Below the pieces are notes generated by a model. The model saw only the letters and a program-made list of their open reading frames with translations. It had not been told where the DNA came from and ran no database searches. A DNA stretch of 64,000 bases from Gaetbulibacter_B jejuensis (GTDB lineage Bacteria; Bacteroidota; Bacteroidia; Flavobacteriales; Flavobacteriaceae), in the NCBI RefSeq assembly GCF_039524015.1, contig NZ_BAAAGF010000005.1, positions 124,001 through 188,000 of the forward strand, given 5' to 3'. Positions within the stretch are counted from its first letter, which is position 1; every line of letters starts with the position of its first letter. A program made the translations under genes and the position numbers. Below, piece after piece: positions 26,151-35,492 of the stretch.

Positions 26151-27711
26151 CTAAACCTCCTCTTCGTTTTGGTGAACGTTGCTCAGGCCATATTTTTTGC
26201 TCATCTGTTCTTGGGTCAATAGGCAACACAATTTTTTCTCTAGAAGCTAGATTAGGATCCTCTGATGCCATATAAGCCATAATTGCAGTTAAAATAACAT
26301 TACTTCTTACGTCATCAAAAACGATTTTATCATAAGTATCTCTGTTGGTATGCCACGTATATTTTCGGTATGACCAATCTAAAGCACTCAAATAAAATGC
26401 AGGAACACCAGCTGCCACAAAAGACGCATTATCAGAACCTCCACTACTAGGCGAACCAGGGAAATCGGTTTTTATTTGGTCTTTTATTTCTCTTGGAACA
26501 GGGTACATCCATCTCGAAATGTAGTCGTATGCATTTAAATATCCAGCACCTGAAATTTCTATAACGCGACCTGTACCATTATCCTGATTAAAAACAGCTT
26601 GTACATGTTCTACAATTTCAGGATGGTCTTCAACAAACGCTCTTGACCCATTAAGACCTTGTTCTTCACTTCCCCAATGTCCAACTAAAATGGTACGCTT
26701 TGGGTTAGGATATACTTTTTTAAGGATTCGCATTACTTCCATCATTAAAATAGTACCTGTACCATTATCGGTTGCTCCTGTTGCTCCATCCCAAGAATCT
26801 AAATGCGCTGAAAGAATAACATATTCGTTTGGTAATTCTTTTCCTTCTATTTTACCTATAGTATTAAAAGTTGGTACTACTCCTAAATCTTTGGATTGTG
26901 CAACTACTTTTAAAGTTGGCGTATTACCACTCTCAGCAAGTCTGTAAAGCATTGTGTAATCTTCCATTTCAATATCTAAAGTTGGGATATTCTCAGTACG
27001 TGAACTAAAAATTCTATTCACACCAAACCCTTTAGACCAATATGAAGACAATATTCCTGCTGCTCCTGCATCTTCAAAAGCTTTAATAATACCTCTTCGA
27101 CCATAACCTGTTCTTGCTATATTTTGCAACCATTCTTTAGTCAATGAATCACGTTGCTGCTTCATACGTTCATAGGATGTTTCAGTTGCAAATTCTTCCC
27201 AGTTTTCATCTGGTCGTCCTGTAATTTGCTTCATAGAAGTTAGTACAAACTTCCCTTTTACATTTGGCAGCCATTTTACAAAATCTAAAGAATCTTTAAT
27301 TCTAGGTATAGCAATTACCTCAGCCGTAATACCTTCTTGTGGTGTACTAGGACTCCAAGCTAACTGCATTCCTTCTAGCGACTGCACTCTTGGTGATACC
27401 ATATCTACGTGAGTAATGCCTCTTTCCCAAGCTTTCCATTCTCCCCATTGTTCATTTTCCGCAGAAATTCCCCAATGATCATAAGTATCAACCACCCAAT
27501 CATTGGCTTGTTTCATTTGAGGTGTCCCAACCAATCTTGGACCAATTACATCTAATAAATGGTGTGCTAAGGATTCTAATTGTGAATTTTCATTTGCTTC
27601 TTTAATAATGTCTTCAACTACTTTGTTTTCCTCTTTATTTTGAGAATACGCTGAAAATGTCATTAAAAACAAGGCTAGAAAAGTATTTCTAATTATTTTA
27701 TTTGAAATCAT
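26143..27711 (-). CDS. Secreted M28-family metallopeptidase
   Basis: The 522-residue protein has a signal peptide ending FSAYSQ. A PA-like insert is present in the middle, and the M28 zinc ligands are visible: SAHLDSWDGATGATDNGTG (His, bridging Asp), GSEEQGLNGSRA (Glu pair), QDNGTGR and TWHTNRDTYD. It is likely a periplasmic or outer-surface aminopeptidase or carboxypeptidase. The C-terminal tail RSPKRRGGLDD is basic. It is transcribed with the downstream propeller lipoprotein. The precise substrate is unknown. Confidence 0.88.
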   Translation of the reverse strand: MISNKIIRNTFLALFLMTFSAYSQNKEENKVVEDIIKEANENSQLESLAHHLLDVIGPRLVGTPQMKQANDWVVDTYDHWGISAENEQWGEWKAWERGITHVDMVSPRVQSLEGMQLAWSPSTPQEGITAEVIAIPRIKDSLDFVKWLPNVKGKFVLTSMKQITGRPDENWEEFATETSYERMKQQRDSLTKEWLQNIARTGYGRRGIIKAFEDAGAAGILSSYWSKGFGVNRIFSSRTENIPTLDIEMEDYTMLYRLAESGNTPTLKVVAQSKDLGVVPTFNTIGKIEGKELPNEYVILSAHLDSWDGATGATDNGTGTILMMEVMRILKKVYPNPKRTILVGHWGSEEQGLNGSRAFVEDHPEIVEHVQAVFNQDNGTGRVIEISGAGYLNAYDYISRWMYPVPREIKDQIKTDFPGSPSSGGSDNASFVAAGVPAFYLSALDWSYRKYTWHTNRDTYDKIVFDDVRSNVILTAIMAYMASEDPNLASREKIVLPIDPRTDEQKIWPEQRSPKRRGGLDD

Positions 27712-27880
27712 ACATTTATGGATTTGCTATTAATTTTAAGAAACGTAAGTTAAAACTATTTTTAAAATTGTGCCTCTAAATAAACGTTAAGACTGGAGAG
27801 AAACTAATAAGTTTTTATGGAAGATTAACTGCGTTGATACTGCAAAGCTACGCTTTGAAAACACAAAGACCCACAAAACA

Positions 27881-27908
27881 AAAAAGCAAGCTTTATGTTT
27901 TGCTTGCT
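27881..27908 (-). terminator. Terminator of tRNA-Tyr transcript
   Basis: On the minus strand AGCAAGC pairs with GCTTGCT around a 10-nt loop, followed by TTTTT. It lies 16 bases after the tRNA 3' end. A second small hairpin (CAAAGC-TAC-GCTTTG, 27843-27857) lies further on. Confidence 0.75.
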
Positions 27909-27923
27909 CTTTGTATTTATTCG

Positions 27924-28006
27924 TGGGGAGAGCAGGATTCGAACCTGCGAAGTTAAAAAACAACAGATTTACAGTCTGTCCTCGTTGGCCGCTTGAGTAT
28001 CTCCCC
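27924..28006 (-). tRNA. tRNA-Tyr (anticodon GTA)
   Basis: This is an 83-nt class II tRNA. The acceptor stem GGGGAGA pairs with TCTCCCC, the anticodon stem/loop is ACAGACTGTAAATCTGT with anticodon GTA, the variable arm is long, and the T-loop is GGTTCGAATCC. CCA is not encoded. This stretch also produces a spurious ORF, which I rejected. Confidence 0.97.
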
Positions 28007-28017
28007 AAAACCGTTGG

Positions 28018-28048
28018 CAAATATATTATTGTTTTTGTTCTGAACAAA
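28018..28048 (-). promoter_or_regulatory. tRNA-Tyr promoter
   Basis: On the minus strand TTTG (28048-28045), 19 bases, then a perfect TATATTTG (28025-28018), about 11 bases before the mature tRNA 5' end. Confidence 0.75.
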
Positions 28049-28082
28049 CAATAATTTATCAATTTGTAAAAAATATTACTTT

Positions 28083-30872
28083 TTACAACTCATATTGCAA
28101 TCTAAAAGTTATAAAACGCGGTTGAATAAACGTTTCAGAACTGAACACCGAAATACTTCCTGCTCCATTGCTAACATTAGAATCGATATCTAATAAGTTT
28201 GAAGCTATTAGTGAGTATTCCCATTTAGCATCTCTATCTTTTCTATAGCGTAATGAAGCATTCCAAGTTCTAAAAACATCTTTTTGTCCTTCGCCATTAT
28301 CTTGTTCGTTATAGGTAAAGTCTGTTAAAAACGATACCGAATTCCAAATATAAGCATCAAACTCGATAGAAGGTGCATTTGTGGTGTAAGTTACACTATT
28401 TGTTCCTTGGTCATTTTTAGACACACTATATGCATATCTAAACGATACGTTTGGCGCTTCTCTAAAGTTTGTTCTAATTTCTGGAGTATAGCTTTGTGAA
28501 AAACTCTCATTTACAGATTGAGTTCCTTGAACAAATTGGTTGTTTTTACTGTAATTAAAATTTGCTCTCAAACTTGCTCTTACTTTACCAAAGGTACGTT
28601 GCACTCTACCAAAAAGGGATGCGCTTTCGTCAGCAAAACCAGAATTGAAATAAGTACTTGTTCTAATTACATTTTCAAAATTGGTTAATGAACGTATTTG
28701 ATCTATGTTTTTACTATAATTTGCTCCAGCAAACACATTGGTATAATTAAACAAATTGAAACTATGATAAAACAAACTCAAATTGTGCGAAAGGGCATTT
28801 TGCAATTCTGCATTACCATAATTAATACTATTGTAATTGTTAAGCACTAATCCTTCTGCTATATTAGTAACATCAGTAAACGATGTATTCATTCGGTAAT
28901 TAAAGGTTAAGCTTTCACTCTTTTTAAATTGAATTCTGGTTTCAAAATCTGGTAAAACCATAAAGAAATTATCGTCAAATAAGGTTTCACCCGCTTGTGT
29001 ATTTTTATTACTGTATGCATGTAACGACAGTCCTGGAGTAAAGGTAAACTTCCCTGATTTTAACCTATAATGTACTCCAAGATAAATATCAGAAAAATTA
29101 TACTCTACATCATTTATCGCAGTCAACATATTACCCTCTGCATCAGTAACCTGAGGTGTTGGGTCTAACTGTGATCCGTCATCTAAAAACTGAAAGATAT
29201 TAGAATTGAACTTTTGATTACTTAAAATCGTTCCTAAAGTAAAGTTGATATTACTTTTTGAATTTAAAATATTGTAGTAATCCAATTTAGCATCTAATTG
29301 GTTGGATTTTACACGACGGTCTTGATTTAAATTATATGAAAACTGATCTAAATCTAGTCCTAATCCTGATGCAGTAGTATCAAACGCATCTTGGTTTTCT
29401 TCGTCATCATTGTTTGTTGGGTCGTTAACCAATAGCGCATTGTAAAACGGATCTTCGTCTTTTATTAAATGTTGCGCTTCTAGAGCAAAAATATTATTCT
29501 CGTTTAACGTGTAATAGTAGTTAAAATTTTGATTAATACTAAATGGTGAAGCTGTGTCAACCTGATCAGTATTTCCTACTACAGATGAAAATAAATTTTG
29601 GCGCTCTTCATCATCAGAAAAACGTGCCAACACGTCATAATCTAATTGATTATTAACATTTGGTTGGTATTTAGCGCTAAGCTTTGCCAAAAACTGGTTT
29701 GTTGCCTCTCTTCCTGTTTGTACAGTAGCTTCATCTGGAGGAATATTTGCCGACTCGTCTATTGGTGTATTTGGGTCGTCTTCAAACTCAATATAATCTA
29801 TAAAACTCTCTTCTCTAGTTCGCATTCTAGAACTATTGTAAATAAGAAAACCGCTAAAATCCAATGATTTTTTAGGCGAATAGCTAAAGTTAGTTGCAAT
29901 AAGTTTTGTAACAACTTCTTGAGCTCTTGAGATATTTGTTAATCCTCCTAATCCATTATCTCCTAAATTAATACTCGTTCCACTGGTTCTACTTGGCATT
30001 CTAAAACCACCTCCAAAGTTTCTTAAATCTCTATTAGTTAAAGCAACTTCACCAACATTATTCATATCTCCAATGATGTTGACACTGTATTTTGGACTGT
30101 AATAAAATAGTTTTGGTTGCACCAAATACAACTCATCATTAGGTGAAGGTGCAGTACCAGCTCCTAATGTAACATCACCAAACCAAAAATTCTCTTTTCC
30201 TTCTTTTAACTTAATGTTGATAGCAACGTTATCCTGATTGTTTTGAACACCACTAAGCTGACCAACTTCAGAATAGTTACGGAGTACTTGAACTTTATCT
30301 ACTGCATTAGAAGGAATATTTTTGGTCGCTAATTTTGTGTCACCATCAAAAAAATCTTTTCCATTTACCATTAATTTACTCACTTCCTTCCCTTCAACCT
30401 CAATGGTTCCGTCGTCATTAACCTCAACTCCAGGAAGTTTTTTAAGAACATCTTCTAGCTTCCGTTCGGTTCCATTTTTAAAGGAATCAGCATTATAAAC
30501 TAGTGTATCTCCTTTGACCGTTACAGGCATTTCGTAAACCAATTCAACAGCATCTAAACTATTATCAACTTTTAAAGTGAAGTCTTTTTTTAAATCGGCT
30601 TCTTTAGTGTTCAACAGCTCTTCGTAAGTTTTCATTCCAATGTAACTCACCTGAATTTTGTATGACGAATTTTTATCTAACGAAAGTTTAAAAAGTCCTT
30701 TATCATTAGTTACAGCATAAGACTCCAAAATTTTTGTTTCTTGATTAATTGCAACAACATTAGCAAGTTCAAGCGGAGTTCCTATACTGTCTTTTACTAC
30801 ACCTTCTACTTTTATTTGAGCAAAAGAATTGCTTGCTGCTAAGAGCAGCATGAACATAAAGATTTTTTTCAT
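28083..30872 (-). CDS. CarboxypepD-domain outer-membrane beta-barrel protein
   Basis: The 929-residue protein has a signal peptide (ending NSFAQ), an N-terminal carboxypeptidase-like regulatory domain (residues about 20-105), a plug-like segment (TERKLEDVLKKLPGVEVNDDG) and a long TonB-receptor-like barrel ending in FIQPRFITFRLQYEL. It belongs with the outer-membrane barrel family related to TonB-dependent receptors. It is the last gene of a minus-strand group with two GLPGLI genes and a small exported protein. The substrate is unknown; the neighbouring two-component genes suggest envelope-stress or solute-responsive control. Confidence 0.82.
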   Translation of the reverse strand: MKKIFMFMLLLAASNSFAQIKVEGVVKDSIGTPLELANVVAINQETKILESYAVTNDKGLFKLSLDKNSSYKIQVSYIGMKTYEELLNTKEADLKKDFTLKVDNSLDAVELVYEMPVTVKGDTLVYNADSFKNGTERKLEDVLKKLPGVEVNDDGTIEVEGKEVSKLMVNGKDFFDGDTKLATKNIPSNAVDKVQVLRNYSEVGQLSGVQNNQDNVAINIKLKEGKENFWFGDVTLGAGTAPSPNDELYLVQPKLFYYSPKYSVNIIGDMNNVGEVALTNRDLRNFGGGFRMPSRTSGTSINLGDNGLGGLTNISRAQEVVTKLIATNFSYSPKKSLDFSGFLIYNSSRMRTREESFIDYIEFEDDPNTPIDESANIPPDEATVQTGREATNQFLAKLSAKYQPNVNNQLDYDVLARFSDDEERQNLFSSVVGNTDQVDTASPFSINQNFNYYYTLNENNIFALEAQHLIKDEDPFYNALLVNDPTNNDDEENQDAFDTTASGLGLDLDQFSYNLNQDRRVKSNQLDAKLDYYNILNSKSNINFTLGTILSNQKFNSNIFQFLDDGSQLDPTPQVTDAEGNMLTAINDVEYNFSDIYLGVHYRLKSGKFTFTPGLSLHAYSNKNTQAGETLFDDNFFMVLPDFETRIQFKKSESLTFNYRMNTSFTDVTNIAEGLVLNNYNSINYGNAELQNALSHNLSLFYHSFNLFNYTNVFAGANYSKNIDQIRSLTNFENVIRTSTYFNSGFADESASLFGRVQRTFGKVRASLRANFNYSKNNQFVQGTQSVNESFSQSYTPEIRTNFREAPNVSFRYAYSVSKNDQGTNSVTYTTNAPSIEFDAYIWNSVSFLTDFTYNEQDNGEGQKDVFRTWNASLRYRKDRDAKWEYSLIASNLLDIDSNVSNGAGSISVFSSETFIQPRFITFRLQYEL

Positions 30873-30909
30873 TTGATTTTTTAGTTGGGATTATTTAAAA
30901 GTGAATTGA

Positions 30910-31797
30910 TTAGAAACGTCTGTTACCACGACCTCCTCTACCTCCATACATTTCGCGCATTTCTTCAATTTTATCTTTCATGATTTGGTTGTACTCTTCT
31001 CTTGTTACTTCTTTACCTTTTGAAGGCATTTTAATCTCTTCTTTTTCTTCAGGATTCATTACAATTTTAGAACACAATATTGTTGTTCTACCAGCATTAA
31101 CCTCAAGAATTAAACCTGGTAATCCCCAATATTCTCCTGGACCTTGGTTTACTGGGATTTGTGGTGTATACCAAGCTGTAATGGTTATTTCTTTTGGCAC
31201 TTCCAACTCACTCATTGGATCATCTCTATCTACTGAATCTTTAGATTTTTCTGCTTTTTCCTTTTCGTCATTGCCTCTATCTCTTCGTCTTCGCATATTC
31301 ATAAAATCCATCTCATCTACTTTTTTTACAGCTGTAGCTTTATAACAAGTATATTGACCTATTTGCTTGGTTTCTCCCTCCATTTTCCACTCTAGAGTTT
31401 CAAGTTCATCAACAACTAAAAACTGTTTGCCAAAAAATTCCTGTTCTTGTAAAAGCTTAGATTCCTTCACATTTTTGTATTGCGGACCACCTGTAAAACT
31501 ACTCATCATTCCTCTCCATGGACCTCCTCCTGAACCTGGTGTTTCTAGCTTTTCTTCTTCTTTATATGTAGACTCTGTTCTATTAAAGGTTAGTATAAAG
31601 GTTTTTTCGAGCATACTTTTCATACGCTCAGTAATCATCTTTTTTTGTTCTTCGCTCATTTGTCGACCTCCAAAATTATCCATGTCGACTGTAGTCTTAG
31701 ATTGATAGATTGCTTTACCTTGAAATTCTTGAGCTAAAAGCGTGTTACTGAATAGTGTAATTAATACAACACAAAGTTTAATTGAGATTGATTTCAT
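30910..31797 (-). CDS. GLPGLI family protein
   Basis: The 295-residue exported protein (signal ending NTLLAQ) has the family signature YWGLPGLILEVN and the associated ITAWYTPQIPVNQGPGEYWG segment. The C-terminus is basic and glycine-rich (YGGRGGRGNRRF). The family is confined to Bacteroidota and its function is unknown. It lies between the barrel gene and a paralogue; the two share the FQGKAIYQSK / FTGVATYKSK start of the mature protein. Confidence 0.88.
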   Translation of the reverse strand: MKSISIKLCVVLITLFSNTLLAQEFQGKAIYQSKTTVDMDNFGGRQMSEEQKKMITERMKSMLEKTFILTFNRTESTYKEEEKLETPGSGGGPWRGMMSSFTGGPQYKNVKESKLLQEQEFFGKQFLVVDELETLEWKMEGETKQIGQYTCYKATAVKKVDEMDFMNMRRRRDRGNDEKEKAEKSKDSVDRDDPMSELEVPKEITITAWYTPQIPVNQGPGEYWGLPGLILEVNAGRTTILCSKIVMNPEEKEEIKMPSKGKEVTREEYNQIMKDKIEEMREMYGGRGGRGNRRF

Positions 31798-31902
31798 TGT
31801 TTTAAGTCTAAAGAGTTTGTGTTAAAAATACAGTTTTAACTATTGTTAGACATCTAAAACAATTGAAAGTTTAATTGTAAAATGTTAAAATCCAATAAAA
31901 AA

Positions 31903-32748
31903 TTAACCTCCTATTCTTATCTCAATCTCTTGTCCATCACCTTTTCCTCTTCTTGGACTGTAACGTTCTTTCATTTCTTCCATTTTCTTTTCCATAATTT
32001 TATCAAACTCTTCTTTAGTCACTTTTTTACCTTTTTTAGGTTCAGTGATTTCAACTTCATTTTTTGGATTGAGCACTATTTTACTACAAATGACAGTTTC
32101 TGACCCATCGTTTACCTCAAGAATTAAACCTGGAAGCCCATAATAATTACCTGGACCATTGTTTACAGGAATTTGAGGCGTATACCATGCTGTAATAGTT
32201 ATGGTTTCCATTTCAGGTTCTTTTTCTTCATCTAAATCTTTATCACCATTAACGCTAATACCTCCAACAATTTTTGGTCGCTCGCGAGTTATGGTTGCTT
32301 TATAGCAAGTGTATTCGCCAATGTTTTTAGTCTCTGAGCCAAATTGCCAATCAAGTTTTTTTAGCTCGTCTTTTATCAAAAAGATTTTTCCAAACACATC
32401 ATTTTGATTAGTGTAGCGTTCTTCTTTTGTGTTTTTATACAGCACATCTGCTCCTCCTGTGTTTATCATTACTACTTCCATCCCTCCAGGTTGAGGAGCT
32501 CCAAGCGATTCTTCTTCTTTATAAACCGATTCTTCTTTATTAAACGTAAGTATGTACGTTTTTTCAAACTGCTTTTTAAGCATATCCATCATTTTTTGAT
32601 GCATTTCAGAGTTTACCTGAGTACTGTCTAGTTTAATATCTACTTTTCGTTTTGACTTGTAGGTTGCAACTCCTGTAAACTCTTGAGCGTGACTTTTTAT
32701 AGACGCTAAAAGCACTACTACAATTAAAACTTTTACTATATCTTTCAT
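31903..32748 (-). CDS. GLPGLI family protein (paralogue)
   Basis: The 281-residue protein has a signal peptide ending SHAQ. The signature is YYGLPGLILEVNDG, followed by ETVICSKIVLNPKNEVEI, then a lysine/glutamate-rich helical tail. It is clearly a paralogue of the next gene downstream and probably arose by tandem duplication. It starts nine bases after the small exported protein gene, so it is likely in the same transcript. Function unknown. Confidence 0.88.
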   Translation of the reverse strand: MKDIVKVLIVVVLLASIKSHAQEFTGVATYKSKRKVDIKLDSTQVNSEMHQKMMDMLKKQFEKTYILTFNKEESVYKEEESLGAPQPGGMEVVMINTGGADVLYKNTKEERYTNQNDVFGKIFLIKDELKKLDWQFGSETKNIGEYTCYKATITRERPKIVGGISVNGDKDLDEEKEPEMETITITAWYTPQIPVNNGPGNYYGLPGLILEVNDGSETVICSKIVLNPKNEVEITEPKKGKKVTKEEFDKIMEKKMEEMKERYSPRRGKGDGQEIEIRIGG

Positions 32749-32756
32749 GGTCTTAT

Positions 32757-33125
32757 TTATTGATTGTTATAATAGTCTGTTACTAATTTTTTTATAGTAT
32801 TGATGTTGTTATAAAATGCTTCTTTCTCTCCTGCTTTTCCAGTGATTTTATAAGTTGCAGAAGCTTCTTTTCCATTAGACATTGGCTTACCTTTACATTT
32901 TATCTCAAATGAAATGTTTTCATCAGGACTCATGTCGTCAACGATACTTTTTATATCATTAAGATTAAATGTGCTTTCCAACTCTTTAACAGAATCGATA
33001 GTTATTGACACTTCAATACTTTGAATTGTTGTTGCTAAAGTTTCATCTGCATTTTGTAGTTCCTTTATTTGACTAAAAGATGTAAATGCAATTAAAAAAG
33101 TAATCGTGGTAATTAGTGTTTTCAT
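32757..33125 (-). CDS. Small exported protein of unknown function
   Basis: I do not recognise a family. The 122-residue product has a clear signal peptide (MKTLITTITFLIAFTSFSQ). The mature part of about 100 residues is acidic in the middle and probably mixed alpha/beta. It heads the GLPGLI group and is divergent from the first histidine kinase gene across a short region with three GTTAAC repeats. Confidence 0.7.
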   Translation of the reverse strand: MKTLITTITFLIAFTSFSQIKELQNADETLATTIQSIEVSITIDSVKELESTFNLNDIKSIVDDMSPDENISFEIKCKGKPMSNGKEASATYKITGKAGEKEAFYNNINTIKKLVTDYYNNQ

Positions 33126-33153
33126 TTATGTTCGTTTTTTGATTAATACTCTA

Positions 33154-33161
33154 CAAACTTA
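33154..33161 (-). promoter_or_regulatory. -7 element of the GLPGLI group
   Basis: TAAGTTTG on the minus strand is a perfect TAnnTTTG match 28 bases before the first start codon. No TTG lies at -33. Instead the nearest GTTAAC box (33184-33189) sits there, with two more boxes 10 and 20 bp further upstream, as in activator-dependent promoters of OmpR/PhoB-type regulators. Confidence 0.55.
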
Positions 33162-33183
33162 AACCAACCCAAATGAGTATTAA

Positions 33184-33209
33184 GTTAACCAGTGTTAACG
33201 TGTGTTAAC
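33184..33209. repeat. Three GTTAAC direct repeats at exact 10-bp period
   Basis: GTTAAC occurs at 33184, 33194 and 33204 between the divergent GLPGLI group and the first histidine kinase gene. The spacing of one helical turn is typical of sites for winged-helix response regulators, two of which are encoded just downstream. Similar repeats recur at 35428-35444 and 40961-40987. Confidence 0.65.
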
Positions 33210-33236
33210 CGATTAGTTTTTATCTACTTTAACATT

Positions 33237-33244
33237 TACTTTTG
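33237..33244 (+). promoter_or_regulatory. -7 element of the first histidine kinase gene
   Basis: TACTTTTG is a perfect match to TAnnTTTG and ends only four bases before the ATG at 33249, predicting a leaderless or nearly leaderless mRNA. It also argues against the longer ORF start at 33192. Confidence 0.5.
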
Positions 33245-33248
33245 GCCT

Positions 33249-34721
33249 ATGAATAATTCTAGATACCGAATAATATTATACTTCATAGTTACCGTAATAC
33301 TCAGTACTATTGCGATACAAGTGTATTGGAATTATAAAAACTATTTAGCCAACAAGCAACAGCTTATTAAAGATGTTCAGGTGAGTTTAGATAAAGCTGT
33401 TGATGATTATTATGTTAACCTTGCCGAACAAACCACCATTGGATTTGCTTTTGAAGGCAATGACAAGGACGACTTTTTTGCCGAAGACCATAAGTTTGAC
33501 TCCATTTTAAAGCAAATTGATATTACCAAAAAAAAGTTTAAAAACCTTGATAGCCTTAATCTTGAAACTACTGATGGTATTTCTATTTATAGAGGTGCTA
33601 ATGTAGATTCAATTTTAAATGCAAAATGGGATCACAAAAAGCTGAATTCTATTGACATAAAAAAAGACTCTATAAAAGTAAAAGGATTTGAATTGCTTAC
33701 GTCTAAAGTTGTTATTTCTATTTCAAATGACACGCTTGATGTTAAAAAAATTGACAGTTTAATAACTACTGACTTATCTCAAAAAAACATCACTATTGAT
33801 TACACACTTGATTTTAATAGAGACAAAACAAAGAGGATAAAAGACACAATAAGCGATTCAAAAAACATTTTAAACGTTGCTTCAAAATCTACATTATTAC
33901 CTAAAGGAAGTTCTTTAAATTTAAGTTTTGAAAACCAAACAAAGCTTATTTTAAAACGCATTTTTGGTGGTATTTTAATTTCCACATTGTTAATTCTAGC
34001 AGTGATAAGCTGTTTGTTTTATTTACTTAAAATCATCAAGCACCAAAAACAATTAGCTGAAGTAAAAAATGACCTCATTAGCAACATTACACACGAATTC
34101 AAAACACCTATTGCAACCATTGGTGTTGCACTTGAAAGCATTCAAAACTTTAATGTTATTGAAGATAAAGCTAAAACAAAAACGTATTTAGATTTATCAA
34201 ACACGCAGCTTTCAAAATTGAACACTATGGTTGAAAAGTTACTAGAAACCGCTACACTTGATAGTGAAAATCTTGAGCTCAACAAAGACACTTATAACAT
34301 CTCGGAAATTTTGACCACGAGTATTGAAAAACACCAACTTAATAGTGACAAAACCATAACCTTCAATATACCTGAAAACATTTCGGCAAAAATAGATGTG
34401 TTCCATTTTGAAAATGCCATCAATAATATTATTGACAATGCTATAAAATATGGTGGAGATGCGATTTCAGTTTCGCTTGAGCAAAATCATTTTGCATTTA
34501 CCATTACTATTTCTGACAATGGAAACACGTTAACCAAAGCTAATAAAGACAAGATTTTTGAGAAATTTTACCGCGTTCCTAAAGGCAACACACATGATGT
34601 TAAAGGCTTTGGAATTGGACTGTATTACACCAAGAAAATTGCAGAAAAACATAACGGAACTATCACTGTTGATTTAAAAAATAACATTACCTCATTTAAA
34701 ATAACATTACCAAATGCCTAA
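33249..34721 (+). CDS. Sensor histidine kinase (first pair)
   Basis: Membrane sensor kinase of about 490 residues from the ATG at 33249 (MNNSRYRIILYFIV). An upstream start at 33192 would precede the promoter. It has TM1 near residues 8-26, a periplasmic domain of about 210 residues, TM2 (IFGGILISTLLILAVISCLF), a His box SNITHEFKTP and an N box NIIDNAIKYGG. The ATP-lid motif is odd: DNGNTLTKANKD replaces the usual DNGxGI, while GFGIGLYY is intact. The stop overlaps the response regulator start by 8 bp. The signal is unknown. Confidence 0.9.
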   Translation: MNNSRYRIILYFIVTVILSTIAIQVYWNYKNYLANKQQLIKDVQVSLDKAVDDYYVNLAEQTTIGFAFEGNDKDDFFAEDHKFDSILKQIDITKKKFKNLDSLNLETTDGISIYRGANVDSILNAKWDHKKLNSIDIKKDSIKVKGFELLTSKVVISISNDTLDVKKIDSLITTDLSQKNITIDYTLDFNRDKTKRIKDTISDSKNILNVASKSTLLPKGSSLNLSFENQTKLILKRIFGGILISTLLILAVISCLFYLLKIIKHQKQLAEVKNDLISNITHEFKTPIATIGVALESIQNFNVIEDKAKTKTYLDLSNTQLSKLNTMVEKLLETATLDSENLELNKDTYNISEILTTSIEKHQLNSDKTITFNIPENISAKIDVFHFENAINNIIDNAIKYGGDAISVSLEQNHFAFTITISDNGNTLTKANKDKIFEKFYRVPKGNTHDVKGFGIGLYYTKKIAEKHNGTITVDLKNNITSFKITLPNA

Positions 34722-35394
34722 AACCACCATTTTATTAGCCGAAGATGAGCCAGCACTTGGTCAAATTATTAAGGAAAGTCTTGAAACTAGAAACTTTAAT
34801 GTTATTTTATGTGATAATGGCGAAAAAGCATTTGAAAAATACCAGTCTGAAACTCCCGAAATTTTAGTCTTGGACGTTATGATGCCCAAAAAAGATGGAT
34901 TTACATTAGCTAAAGACATTAGAGCAATTGATGATACAATTCCTATTATTTTTTTAACTGCCAAATCGCAAACACAAGATGTTGTTGAGGGTTTTACCAT
35001 AGGCGGAAATGATTACCTAAAAAAACCATTTAGCATGGAAGAGCTTATTGTAAGAATTAACAATTTGCTTAACAGAACACAAGTTCAAAAAACTTCAGAA
35101 GTATTAAAAATTGGAGATTATACGTTTGATTTCCCAAAGCAAACACTTCAATTTAACGCTGAAGAAAAACTACAACTCACACATAGAGAAGCGCATTTAC
35201 TATTCCATTTAATTAAAAACAAAAACCAGGTTTTAGACAGGTCAATCATCTTGAATAAACTTTGGGGAAATGACGATTTTTTCTCTGCAAGAAGCATGGA
35301 CGTTTTTATCACTAAACTTCGAAAAAAACTATCTAAAGACGACACTATCCAAATCATAAACGTAAGAGGCTTTGGGTATAAACTCATTGGTTAA
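34714..35394 (+). CDS. OmpR-family response regulator (first pair)
   Basis: The 226-residue protein has a receiver domain with acidic pair E10-D11 and phospho-acceptor D54 in LVLDVMMPKKDG. It also has a C-terminal winged-helix domain ending RKKLSKDDTIQIINVRGFGYKLIG. It overlaps the kinase gene by 8 bp, so the two are a cognate pair. It is the best candidate, with its paralogue, for binding the 10-11-bp-period GTTAAC repeats. Confidence 0.94.
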   Translation: MPKTTILLAEDEPALGQIIKESLETRNFNVILCDNGEKAFEKYQSETPEILVLDVMMPKKDGFTLAKDIRAIDDTIPIIFLTAKSQTQDVVEGFTIGGNDYLKKPFSMEELIVRINNLLNRTQVQKTSEVLKIGDYTFDFPKQTLQFNAEEKLQLTHREAHLLFHLIKNKNQVLDRSIILNKLWGNDDFFSARSMDVFITKLRKKLSKDDTIQIINVRGFGYKLIG

Positions 35395-35427
35395 TTTCAT
35401 TTTCCTATTTTTATAGAAATATTCTCG

Positions 35428-35444
35428 GTTAACAATAAGTTAAT
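35428..35444. repeat. GTTAAC/GTTAAT direct repeat upstream of second kinase
   Basis: GTTAAC at 35428 and GTTAAT at 35439 are 11 bp apart in the 98-bp gap before the second histidine kinase gene. It is the same motif as at 33184-33209. Confidence 0.5.
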
Positions 35445-35492
35445 AGAGTATTGTATTAAACTGTTTTCATCTTTTTATGGTAATTTAACTCT

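Noticed and set aside
27787..28062. 91-codon ORF on the minus strand
   Set aside because: It runs straight through the tRNA-Tyr gene, its terminator and its promoter; composition is not protein-like.
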